Positions 52,218 through 60,241 of a DNA stretch of 64,000 nt are shown in pieces. Position 1 is the first letter of the stretch; every line of letters starts with the position of its first letter. Made by a program: the position numbers and the translations under genes. The DNA comes from Sporosarcina thermotolerans. GTDB lineage: Bacteria > Bacillota > Bacilli > Bacillales_A > Planococcaceae. The stretch covers positions 911,501 to 975,500 of the forward strand of contig NZ_CP125968.1 of assembly GCF_030067815.1 (NCBI RefSeq). Direction: 5' to 3'. A model generated the notes under the pieces. That model was not told the origin of the DNA and did no database searches. It saw nothing but the letters and a program-made list of their open reading frames with translations.

Positions 52218-52400
52218 GAGAGTCGGTGATAAAGTGATGAGAGTCGGTGATAAACTCTTGAGAGTCGGTGATAAATTGCCGAGAGTCGGTGATAACCTCC
52301 CGAGAGTCGGTGATAACCTCCCGAGAGTCGGTGATAACCTCCCGAGAGTCGGTTATAAACCCACGAGTCGGTGATAACCCCCTGAGAGTCGGTGATAACA
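52218..52400. repeat. 21-bp phased intergenic array (GAGTCGGTGATAA type), nine units
   Basis: GAGTCGG occurs at 52220, 52241, 52262, 52283, 52304, 52325, 52346, 52365 and 52386. All steps are 21 bp except one of 19. The constant half is GAGTCGGTGATAA; the variable half is often CCTCCCGA, which makes units 4-7 nearly identical. The array lies upstream of the minus-strand MFS gene and after the end of copA. No phage-like or CRISPR-associated gene is near. Confidence 0.92.
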
Positions 52401-52451
52401 ACCAAAAACCCCCTCCGCCATCGTGGCAAAGGGGGCGTACGATACACACAC

Positions 52452-54850
52452 TTATCTCAACTTCACTCTTTGCAAACGCAATGCATTCAACACAACTGAC
52501 ACCGAACTGAAAGCCATTGCTGCTCCTGCAACCCATGGTGCGAGGAAGCCCACTGCGGCAATCGGGATGCCGACCGTGTTATAGGCGAGCGCCCAAAACA
52601 GGTTTTGCTTAATATTGCGTACAGTCAACCGGCTCATGCGGATCGTATCAGCTACACGTAACAAATCACCGTGCATCAATGTAACATCCGCAGCCTCCAT
52701 TGCAACCGCAGTTCCTGTTCCCATTGCCATTCCAATGTCGGCAACAGCCAAAGCAGGTGCATCGTTAATGCCGTCACCGACCATAGCTACACGCTTTCCT
52801 TCCGCCTGAAGCGAAGCGACGACTTCAGCTTTGCGTTCCGGCAGGACACCAGCAATAACATGGTCAATTCCGGCCTCCGCCGCAATCGCTTTCGCAGTTC
52901 GTTCCTGGTCGCCAGTAAGCATGATGACGTCAAGACCCATATCGCGAAGTTCAAGAATCGCTTGTTTGGATGTCTCTTTCAAAGTATCAGCTACTGCGAT
53001 CGTCGCTACATGCTTGCCATCCACTGCCATATACATGACTGTCTTTCCTTCGTTTTCGAGTTTTTCAACTTCGGCTATATCCACATTTAGATCAATACCT
53101 TGATCAGCAAGCAATTTCCGCGTACCCATTAAAACGGTCGAACCTTCGATAACACTTCGAATGCCGTGTCCTGGAATCGCCTCAAATTGCTCATCAGCAG
53201 GCAGTTTTTCAACTTCATTCAAACCAAATGATGTAATTGCCTTTGCAACTGGATGCTCAGAATCACTTTCCGCTGCAGCTGCATAGGCTATTAGTTGTTG
53301 TCGATCTGCGTCTTCAGAGACAAGAAAATCTGTCACTTCAGGAATGCCTTTTGTAATCGTTCCGGTCTTATCCAACACGACCGTGTCGACCGCTTTTGTC
53401 TGCTCCATCGCTTCAGCAGTTTTGAATAAAACCCCTTGCTCCGCTGCACGTCCTGATCCTGCCATAATCGAAGTTGGAGTTGCAAGTCCAAGGGCACAAG
53501 GACAGGCGATAACGAGAACAGCAATCATAGCAGTTAATGCTTCCGCAAAATTGCCTGGTGAAGCGATGAAATACCATATCAAAAATGTAACAACGGCTAT
53601 GCCTACAACGATGGGTACGAAAATACCGGAAATCTGATCAGCGAGCCGCTGGATAGGGGCTTTCGAACCTTGTGCCTCTTCCACGACGCGGATGATGTTC
53701 GAAAGTACAGTGTCCTTGCCGATTTTCTTCGCACGGACTCGTAAAGAACCATTTGAATTCACGGTGGCCGCAAATACATCGTCACCGACCTTTTTATCGA
53801 CTGGTAAACTTTCACCGGTCAACATAGACTCATCAACTGCAGATTCCCCAGCAATCACTTCGGCATCAACAGGAATGGATGAGCCAGGGCGAATGACAAG
53901 GACATCTCCGATTTGGACGTCACCAATTGGGATTTCAGTAATCTCGCCGTCTTTTTCAACAATCGCCATTGTAGGCTGCAAGCCCATCAATTTCTTAATG
54001 GCATCCGAAGAACGTCCTTTTGCACGTGCTTCAAATACTTTACCAAGTAAAATAAGCGTAATTAATACAGCACTTGTTTCGAAATAAAGTCCGTGATCGG
54101 AACCGATCAATACTAGATAGACCGAATAGAAATAAGCGGCGGACGTTCCGAGTGCAACGAGGACATCCATATTTGCGCTTTTATTGCGAAGGGCATAGAA
54201 AGCCCCTTTGTAAAACATCCAACCAATGACGAATTGAACCGGTGTCGCAAGTAACCATTGCACATACGGGTTCATCAGCCAAGCAGGAACAGGCATCCAT
54301 GATGTGAATGAAAAATGAGAGAACATCGTCCAAAGAAGCGGGAAGGAGAGAGCCGCAGAAATATAAACAGCCTTGTTTTATGTCGGATCTCTTTCTGACG
54401 ATGATCTTCGGTACCTTCAGGAATTTCGCTTTTTAATTCAGCGTCATACCCCATGTTTTTAATCTTGGCAATCAGGTCGGAAGGGTTGATGACAGAAGGG
54501 TCATATTCAACTTTCCCTGTTTCAAGCGCTAAGTTGACAGTCGCTAACTGGACACCTTCCATGCGCGATAATCCTTTTTCGATTCGTGCGGAACACGCGG
54601 CGCATGTCATTCCGGAAATTTGTAAGTCTGCCTCTTCTTTGACAGTGTCATATCCTAATGATTTTATTTTTTCCTGGATTGCTTGGATATCAACCTTTTC
54701 ATTATCAAATGAAACGGCTGCCTTTTCGGTGGCGAAGTTCACAGTCGCAGAGCCAATGCCGTCCATTCGTTGTAGACCTTTCTCTACACGATTAGCACAA
54801 GCGGCGCATGTCATACCGGTAATGGAAATATCCCTTTTCACTTCACTCAT
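52452..54850 (-). CDS. copA: Copper P1B-type ATPase CopA, one frameshift
   Basis: Copper-exporting P-type ATPase of about 800 residues after repair. Two N-terminal metal domains carry [15 protein letters not shown] and [15 protein letters not shown]. The core has the copper site [11 protein letters not shown], phosphorylation motif [21 protein letters not shown] and [12 protein letters not shown]. Membrane residues near the end include [10 protein letters not shown]. The frame breaks at plus-strand AAA 54359-54361; one extra base joins KTRLFIF to [19 protein letters not shown] 54850 follows AAGGTGCATTGAA. It lies after csoR and copZ, with its own CsoR-like operator upstream, so it is likely induced by excess copper. 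Confidence 0.9.
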
Positions 54851-54876
54851 TTCAATGCACCTTCTTTATTATTTAT

Positions 54877-54891
54877 TACCCTCGGGGGGTA
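54877..54891. promoter_or_regulatory. CsoR-like operator upstream of copA
   Basis: TACCCTCGGGGGGTA, an imperfect GC-rich palindrome inside AT-rich DNA, followed by TATAAAA. This is the known layout of CsoR operators, located between copZ and copA. Confidence 0.65.
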
Positions 54892-54926
54892 TATAAAATT
54901 CCAAAAGAAACTGCGGAAATCCGCAG

Positions 54927-55136
54927 TTAGACAACGTCATATCCTTGATCTTCAATTGTTTCAGTAATATGTTGCACACTTGTTTGGGAGCTTTCAAAAT
55001 CAACAGCAACAGTAGCTGCTTTTAAATCGACGCTAACTGCATTTACTCCAGCCATTTTGCCGACACTTTCTTCTACTGCCTTTACGCAATGTCCGCAAGA
55101 CATGCCTTTAACATTTAAAACTGCTTTATCTGCCAT
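54927..55136 (-). CDS. copZ: Copper chaperone CopZ
   Basis: A 69-residue heavy-metal-associated domain protein. It carries Cu(I) to CopA or CsoR in the cytoplasm. The metal motif GMSCGHCVKAV (M-x-C-x-x-C) lies near residues 11-21. The rest fits the ferredoxin-like fold: VNAVSVDLKAATVAVDF and ETIEDQGYDVV. AAGGAGGAACAAATC gives a strong ribosome site before ATG 55136. It is placed between csoR and copA. The CsoR-like operator lies after it, so copA may be transcribed both from its own promoter and from the csoR-copZ transcript. Confidence 0.95.
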   Translation of the reverse strand: MADKAVLNVKGMSCGHCVKAVEESVGKMAGVNAVSVDLKAATVAVDFESSQTSVQHITETIEDQGYDVV

Positions 55137-55149
55137 GATTTGTTCCTCC

Positions 55150-55488
55150 TTATTTTCGCATTAATTTTGAGATGGTAACGCTCAGTTCTTCAAGCACTTC
55201 ATCATCACCTTCAGCGAGCCGATCTTTGACACAGCCTTTCAAATGACCGTCCAACAGTATTCTTGCGACGCTATTTAAAGCCGATTGGGTGGCCGATAAT
55301 TGTGTAATGATATCATCACAGTAAGTATCCGCTTCAATCATTCCCTTAATGCCGCGAATTTGGCCCTCAATCCGATTTAACCGGTGGACCATATTCGTCT
55401 TAACACTTTCAGGATGATGGCTTTTCCTTTTTCCGCAAGAAGGTTCAGATTGCTCGTCAGCCACATCATTTATCAAGTCCTTAGTCAA
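55150..55488 (-). CDS. csoR: Copper-sensing repressor CsoR
   Basis: Copper-responsive repressor of 112 residues, an all-helical tetramer that leaves DNA when Cu(I) binds. The ligands C57 (ADTYCDDIITQ), H82 and C86 (DGHLKGCVKD) match the C-H-C set of B. subtilis CsoR. The family core is VHRLNRIEGQIRGIKGMIE and QSALNSVARILLD. TTG 55488 follows GGAGGCGG, so the frame to 55512 is too long. A palindrome TACCC...GGGTA lies 32 bp upstream, and a second one precedes copA. This gives a self-regulated copper switch. Confidence 0.94.
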   Translation of the reverse strand: MTKDLINDVADEQSEPSCGKRKSHHPESVKTNMVHRLNRIEGQIRGIKGMIEADTYCDDIITQLSATQSALNSVARILLDGHLKGCVKDRLAEGDDEVLEELSVTISKLMRK

Positions 55489-55519
55489 TGTACCGCCTCC
55501 TTCTATATTCATATTACGG

Positions 55520-55534
55520 TACCCGCGTAGGGTA
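55520..55534. promoter_or_regulatory. CsoR-like operator upstream of csoR
   Basis: TACCCGCGTAGGGTA has TACCC / GGGTA arms around 5 bases. It matches the pattern of the second site before copA at 54877, where the arms are TACCC / GGGTA as well. Confidence 0.68.
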
Positions 55535-55665
55535 TGTCAAATAGATGACTATTTTTTGTGAAATTAGTGTGAAGCAAGCTTTATTTTCAATACATGTATA
55601 AAGTATTTACAAAAAGCGAACAATCTGTAACATAATTGAAAGATTTAAAAGTGGACAGGAGTGGT

Positions 55666-55905
55666 ATGATGTGTATAGATGATAATTGGCATGAATTTCA
55701 TGTTGATGAAACTTACCAAAGCAACGACACGTCAACATTATATAGAAAGGTCGAGGTGGAAAAGATGGCGAAAGAAAAAGTTGATTTGAAAAAAATCATC
55801 TCCAACTTGGCGAAGTTGGGTGTTTCGGCAACAGCTACGAAATCCCGTTTGGAAATGCTGAAAGCCCTCGCGCCACCTGCAAATGACCCGCAAATACAGT
55901 CATAA
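55666..55905 (+). CDS. Hypothetical small protein
   Basis: Not recognised. Read from ATG 55666, with GGACAGGAGTGGT upstream, it gives about 79 residues: a Trp/His-rich start (MMCIDDNWHEFHVDETYQ), then KVEVEKMAKEKVDLKKIISNLAKLGVSATATKS and a Pro-rich end. A second start at ATG 55765, after GAGGTGGAAAAG, would give a 47-residue product covering only the basic helical part, and has a good site too. Which start is used cannot be decided. No membrane segment is present. It is upstream of a perfect terminator, which supports expression. It is divergent from csoR. Confidence 0.55.
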   Translation: MMCIDDNWHEFHVDETYQSNDTSTLYRKVEVEKMAKEKVDLKKIISNLAKLGVSATATKSRLEMLKALAPPANDPQIQS

Positions 55906-55906
55906 C

Positions 55907-55945
55907 AAAAATCTCCCGCATACTTGCTATGCGGGAGATTTTTTT
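55907..55945 (+). terminator. Terminator after the small hypothetical gene
   Basis: AAAATCTCCCGCATA / TATGCGGGAGATTTT, a perfect 15-bp stem with a 5-base loop, followed by TTTG; it lies 1 base after the stop. Confidence 0.93.
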
Positions 55946-55956
55946 GTGGCGTTATT

Positions 55957-56075
55957 GTCCAGCTGCAGGCGCCAGATGCTCGGGTCATAAGTCAAAGCCG
56001 CTGCGTGGCAAAGACCGCCACTCTGCATCTTCGCCTTATGCCTGTCGCATCTAAGCAGGCGCCTTCCGCTTTTCG
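55957..56075. repeat. Dispersed covarying hairpin repeat, copy D
   Basis: Core 55968-56063: GGCGCC-AGATGC pairs with GCATCT-(AAGCA)-GGCGCC, inner GTGGC / GCCAC. It is flanked by GTCCAGCTGCA on the left and TTCCGCTTTTCG on the right, both repeated around copy E, which follows directly. Confidence 0.9.
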
Positions 56076-56077
56076 AT

Positions 56078-56195
56078 GTCCAGCTGCAACGACCAGGCCC
56101 TCGGGTCATAAGCCGTATTGACTGTGCGGCAAAGAGCGCCGCTTCGTCAATCCATCTTATGCCTGTCGGGCCTAACCGGTCGTTTCCGCTTTTCG
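56078..56195. repeat. Dispersed covarying hairpin repeat, copy E
   Basis: Core 56089-56183: ACGACC-AGGCCC pairs with GGGCCT-(AACC)-GGTCGT. Here the middle stem ATTGAC / GTCAAT and the inner GCGGC / GCCGC also pair exactly, though their sequence differs from copies B-D. It ends at the rodA stop codon. Confidence 0.9.
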
Positions 56196-57377
56196 TTATT
56201 CGTCATCATCGGAACTAAACATATACGTCCTATGATGGAACTTCATACTGAACACAAGTCCGATTGCGAGCATGTTACCCATCAACGAACTACCCCCGTA
56301 ACTGATGAACGGCAATGGGATACCTGTGATTGGCAGAAGTTGTGTCGTCATGCCGATATTTTCGAATACATGGAATGTAATCATCGCGATGATGCCTGCG
56401 CAAATATATGTGCTGAATGGATCTTTCAGTTCAAGTGTAATTTTGGTCATATGATAAATCAGGAAGAAGTAGAGACAAATGACGAGACTTGCTCCGATAA
56501 ATCCCCAATCCTCGCCAATTACGCTGAAAATGAAATCGGTATGACTTTCTGCAACGTATACTTCTCGCCCTTTGAATCCTTTACCAAAAACTTCTCCTGA
56601 CCCGATCGCATTCAAAGATGTAATAAGATGACGGCCTTCATTGGATGCATACGAGTAGGGGTCAATCCACGAGTAAATCCGCTCGAAGTGATAAGGTTTG
56701 AATCCAAACTTCGCCAAAAATTCCTGGGCGTATAGTGCCATCCAGAGTAGGGTTAGACCAAGAGTTGCGGCCCCGACAAAAATCGGAAGAATGATCTTCC
56801 ATGTAATGCCGGCAACAATGATCAAAGCAACAGTAATGGCGATGAAAACGAGTCCTGTTCCCAAGTCAGGTTGCAACATGATGAAGATAAATGGAATTAT
56901 AAAAACTGCGCCGATTTTGCCAAGTAATAGAAAATCCGATTGCAATGTCTTTTCCAAATACCGCTCATGGTGTTTTGTGATTGTGCGTGCCATGCCGATG
57001 ATGAAAAATGTCTTCATGAATTCGGCTGGCTGGATGCTCCCGATGCCTGGGAGGTGAAACCAGCTCTTTGCCCCGTTTCGACGGTGTACAAGCTCCATGC
57101 TTTCAGGCAAAATGTAGAGTATTGCCAATAGGAGTATACCACCGCCATAGATGATCCATGCCGCTTTCTTGTATTGCTCCGGCTCCAAATACATCGTCAT
57201 TGCAATAATAATTGAACCTATGACATACCATTGAATTTGGGATGGGATGAAGTTTATATTGTATTGTCCCGTTGTTTGAGCAGAAGAGATGGCGATAATG
57301 CTTATAGTACCAAACAGAAGAAGAATGAATGCCAGTGGCCAATCGAAACGATCTACGGGTTTTTTATCTATTTTCAC
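56196..57377 (-). CDS. rodA: Peptidoglycan polymerase RodA (SEDS family)
   Basis: Rod-shape peptidoglycan glycosyltransferase of the SEDS family, 393 residues with ten membrane helices. Family landmarks: SWFHLPGIGSIQPAEFMKTFFIIGMA, IFIMLQPDLGTGLVFIAI (catalytic Asp region), ERIYSWIDPYSYASNEGRHLITSLNAIGSGEVFGKGFKG, ESHTDFIFSVIGEDWGFIGA, and LPITGIPLPFISYGGSSLMGNM at the end. It works with a class B penicillin-binding protein in the elongation machinery. GTG 57377 is used because AAGGTGAAC is 6 bases upstream; longer frames lack a site. It is divergent from ddl, so wall genes are grouped here. Confidence 0.93.
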   Translation of the reverse strand: MKIDKKPVDRFDWPLAFILLLFGTISIIAISSAQTTGQYNINFIPSQIQWYVIGSIIIAMTMYLEPEQYKKAAWIIYGGGILLLAILYILPESMELVHRRNGAKSWFHLPGIGSIQPAEFMKTFFIIGMARTITKHHERYLEKTLQSDFLLLGKIGAVFIIPFIFIMLQPDLGTGLVFIAITVALIIVAGITWKIILPIFVGAATLGLTLLWMALYAQEFLAKFGFKPYHFERIYSWIDPYSYASNEGRHLITSLNAIGSGEVFGKGFKGREVYVAESHTDFIFSVIGEDWGFIGASLVICLYFFLIYHMTKITLELKDPFSTYICAGIIAMITFHVFENIGMTTQLLPITGIPLPFISYGGSSLMGNMLAIGLVFSMKFHHRTYMFSSDDDE

Positions 57378-57455
57378 TAAGTTCACCTTATATTTTAATT
57401 TATTTGCTTGAAAACCAGAATTAAGTATAACGGAAAATTGCTCATTTGCACGCAT

Positions 57456-57790
57456 TATTTAATTGTAAAATGTTGACTCGGCAAACGCCCGTGCATACAT
57501 ATATACTAATAGGATCTATCAACTCAAGTGGTGCAGCCTTCGTAAAGTGGCGAAACGGTCAGAGGCCTATTTTGTAAACCGAAAGAAATTACTTTTTCTG
57601 TTTAACTACCAAAGTTATATATAAAGTATAACGTATCGAGCAGACTAAATCATGTTCTTCAAAGGACGTACGGCAGTGTAGTAAGTTCCAGATAGAAAAA
57701 GGTCCTTCTGGATTATGTGTTTTTTTAATCGGTTTACTGTTTTCGTGGTAAACTATAATAACGAAATCTAACGGTTAGTGAGGGAGATTT
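57456..57790 (+). other. Long intergenic region between rodA and ddl
   Basis: No gene was found in these 335 bp. Seen: a -10 TATAAT at 57754-57759 with no good -35 before ddl, and a weak GGTCC/GGATT hairpin followed by TTTTTTT at 57704-57727 that could terminate a short leader. The stretch 57520-57600 is GC-richer than its surroundings, but no riboswitch, T-box or known RNA was recognised. Confidence 0.4.
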
Positions 57791-58855
57791 ATGAAAAAGA
57801 AATTGGGTATTGTGTACGGTGGGAAATCCGCGGAGCATGAAGTATCCCTATCTACTGCCAGAGCAGTGACAAATGCAATTGACTTTGAAAAATACGAAGT
57901 AATACCTGTCTATATAACATATAAAGGCGAATGGAGGAAAGGGGAGCCGCTTCTTGCACCCGTGGAATCTATTGACCAACTGCGTTTTAAAAAGGATGTA
58001 GAAAAGCCGGATTGCATCGATAGTTTTTTAAATGGAAATGAAACGCCGGATATCATCCTCCCACTATTGCATGGTACGAATGGGGAAGACGGAACGGTTC
58101 AAGGACTTTTTGAGGTGATGAACATTCCATACGCGGGGAATGGTGTACTTGCATCTTCAGCCGGTATGGATAAGGTCGTCATGAAACAACTTTTTCGCCC
58201 ATGTCGGATTAAAGCAAGTTCCTTACGTCCATTTTATCCGTTCGGAATGGAAGAAAGACCAAGTGCACTGGATTAAAAAAATGGAGAGCGAATTGACATT
58301 TCCGATGTTCGTAAAGCCTGCCAATTTAGGTTCAAGTGTCGGGATTAGTAAGGCTGTCGATCATGAAAGCCTACTTGCAGCGGTTGAGTTCGCCTTAAAA
58401 TTCGACCGTAAAATTATTGTTGAGCAAGGAGTCACAGCGCGTGAAATTGAAGTCGCCGTTCTTGGTAACGATGATCCGAAATGTTCGGTCCTTGGGGAGA
58501 TTAAACCTGTTGCTGCGTTCTATGATTATGAAGCGAAGTACCAGGATGGCAATACGGAATTGCTTATCCCTGCACCTGTTACGAATGTTGTCGAAACAAC
58601 ATTGAAGGATATGGCAATCCGTGCATTCAAAGTCCTTGATTGCTCAGGACTCGTTCGCGCCGACTTCTTTGTAACGGATCGGGATGAAGTACTTATTAAT
58701 GAAGTAAATACAATGCCAGGCTTCACTCCACAAGCATGTTCCCATTATTATGGCAACACGCGGGCATATCGTATCCGGAATTGATTGATCAACTGATTGA
58801 GCTTGCATTGGAACGTCATGAAGAAAAGAAACAGATACAATATACAATGGATTGA
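57791..58855 (+). CDS. ddl: D-alanine--D-alanine ligase, two frameshifts
   Basis: Makes the D-Ala-D-Ala dipeptide for peptidoglycan in the cytoplasm; about 355 residues after repair. Conserved: [58 protein letters not shown] (ATP-grasp), [28 protein letters not shown]. Two frame breaks: TTTTT 58191-58195 has one T too many, and AA 58732-58733 lacks one A (joining FTPQ to [20 protein letters not shown]). As the enzyme is essential, both are almost certainly sequence errors. ATG 57791 follows GTGAGGGAG. murF follows 12 bp later. Confidence 0.93.
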
Positions 58856-58867
58856 GTGTGATAGATT

Positions 58868-60241
58868 GTGAAAAGACAATTGACTGAACTTGCAGGATGG
58901 CTGAAAGCTGACGGTCAGAATATGGAAAATACAATTGTTACAGGGGCTTCGATTGATACGCGGACATTGTCGAAAGGCGACTTATTCATCCCGTTCCGTG
59001 GAGAACAGGTGAATGGACACCAATATGTCCAACAGGCCTTCGATAAAGGGGCGGCTGCTTCTCTTTGGCTGAAAGATGAACCGGGAGCACCCGCAGATTT
59101 GCCACTCATTTTTGTTGATGATTCTGAGCTGGCACTTCAGCAGCTGGCGCGCGCCTATCGTAATGAACTAACATGCAAATTTATCGGTGTCACAGGATCA
59201 AACGGGAAGACATCGACTAAAGATTTAATCACGAGTGTATTGGCACCACATTTTAAAGTCCGTAAAACAGAAGGGAACTTCAATAATCAGTTAGGATTGC
59301 CTTTAACGATTTTGACACTTGAAGACGATACGGATATCGCTGTCCTTGAGATGGGGATGAGCGATTTCGGTGAAATTTCCTTCTTATCGGAAGTGGCAAA
59401 ACCGCATTTCGCAGTCATTTCGAATATCGGAGAAGCACATATGCAGAATCTTGGCTCGCGTGAAGGGATTGCAAAGGCTAAATTTGAAATCATCGATGGA
59501 TTGAAGGATGACGGAAAGCTTTTCTATGACGGAGATGAGCCGCTACTGAGGAATCTTGTCGGATTGCATCCCGGCCTACAGACAGTATCATTTGGTTATT
59601 CGGAAACGGCAGATCTAAAGCTTGTGAAGATGGAATCAGGTGATGAAGGAAGTAATTATAAAGTTACCGGAATAGTGGAAGGTGACTTTACGATTCCCGT
59701 CTTCGGTGCCCATCAAGTGAAAAACTCACTAACTGCAATTTTGATCGCTGATGAATTGGGGCTGAGTCAAGAAGAAATTCGTTCTGCACTATTAGACGCG
59801 AGTCTTACAGATATGAGGATGCAGCCCGTCATTTCAAAAAGCGGTGCCTTATTTATCAATGATGCCTTCAACGCCGCTCCGACATCGATGAATGCTGCAC
59901 TTTCATTCTTGCGTGAGACTGGACTTCGAAAAGAAAAATGGGCTGTATTGGGAGATATGTTGGAACTTGGTGATAATGAACGGACTTACCATGAATCGAT
60001 TGCTCATCAGCTCAACAAAATACAATTGAAGGGGATCCTATTATTTGGACCGCGAATGAAATGGCTTTACGATGAGCTGAAGAAAACTGGGAACGGATCT
60101 GAAATTATTTGGTCGGAAGACAATTACGAACCACTTATTCAAGAGCTTCTGGCTTATAGCGACAAAGATTCCATCATTTTATTGAAAGGGTCAAGAGGCA
60201 TGGCCCTTGAAAAAATCATGAACGGCGTAATGGAAGCGTGA
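58868..60241 (+). CDS. murF: UDP-MurNAc-tripeptide--D-Ala-D-Ala ligase
   Basis: Adds the D-Ala-D-Ala dipeptide made by Ddl to UDP-MurNAc-tripeptide, the last cytoplasmic step of precursor synthesis. The 457-residue protein has the P-loop IGVTGSNGKTSTKDLI near residues 107-122, then KTEGNFNNQLGLPLTI, ISNIGEAHMQNLGSREGIAKAK and the C-terminal LKGSRGMALEKIM. GTG 58868 is used as start, 12 bp after ddl, without a strong site; coupling to ddl translation is likely. Its stop overlaps the next gene by 4 bp (GTGA). Confidence 0.95.
   Translation: MKRQLTELAGWLKADGQNMENTIVTGASIDTRTLSKGDLFIPFRGEQVNGHQYVQQAFDKGAAASLWLKDEPGAPADLPLIFVDDSELALQQLARAYRNELTCKFIGVTGSNGKTSTKDLITSVLAPHFKVRKTEGNFNNQLGLPLTILTLEDDTDIAVLEMGMSDFGEISFLSEVAKPHFAVISNIGEAHMQNLGSREGIAKAKFEIIDGLKDDGKLFYDGDEPLLRNLVGLHPGLQTVSFGYSETADLKLVKMESGDEGSNYKVTGIVEGDFTIPVFGAHQVKNSLTAILIADELGLSQEEIRSALLDASLTDMRMQPVISKSGALFINDAFNAAPTSMNAALSFLRETGLRKEKWAVLGDMLELGDNERTYHESIAHQLNKIQLKGILLFGPRMKWLYDELKKTGNGSEIIWSEDNYEPLIQELLAYSDKDSIILLKGSRGMALEKIMNGVMEA

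Noticed and set aside
44069..52400. CRISPR array interpretation of the 21-bp repeats
   Set aside because: Units are about 21 bp in total with drifting halves, not a fixed repeat of 24-40 bp with unique spacers; no cas gene is in the window.
52108..52536. Minus-strand reading frame with ITDSREV repeats
   Set aside because: Again an array translation; it overlaps the end of copA in another frame and has no ribosome site.
7644..56197. Insertion sequence interpretation of the hairpin repeats
   Set aside because: Copies are about 95 bp without any transposase frame; at most they are non-autonomous elements.
57500..57730. T-box or other known riboswitch before ddl
   Set aside because: No T-box sequence (GGTGGNACCGCG) or other recognised aptamer core was found.
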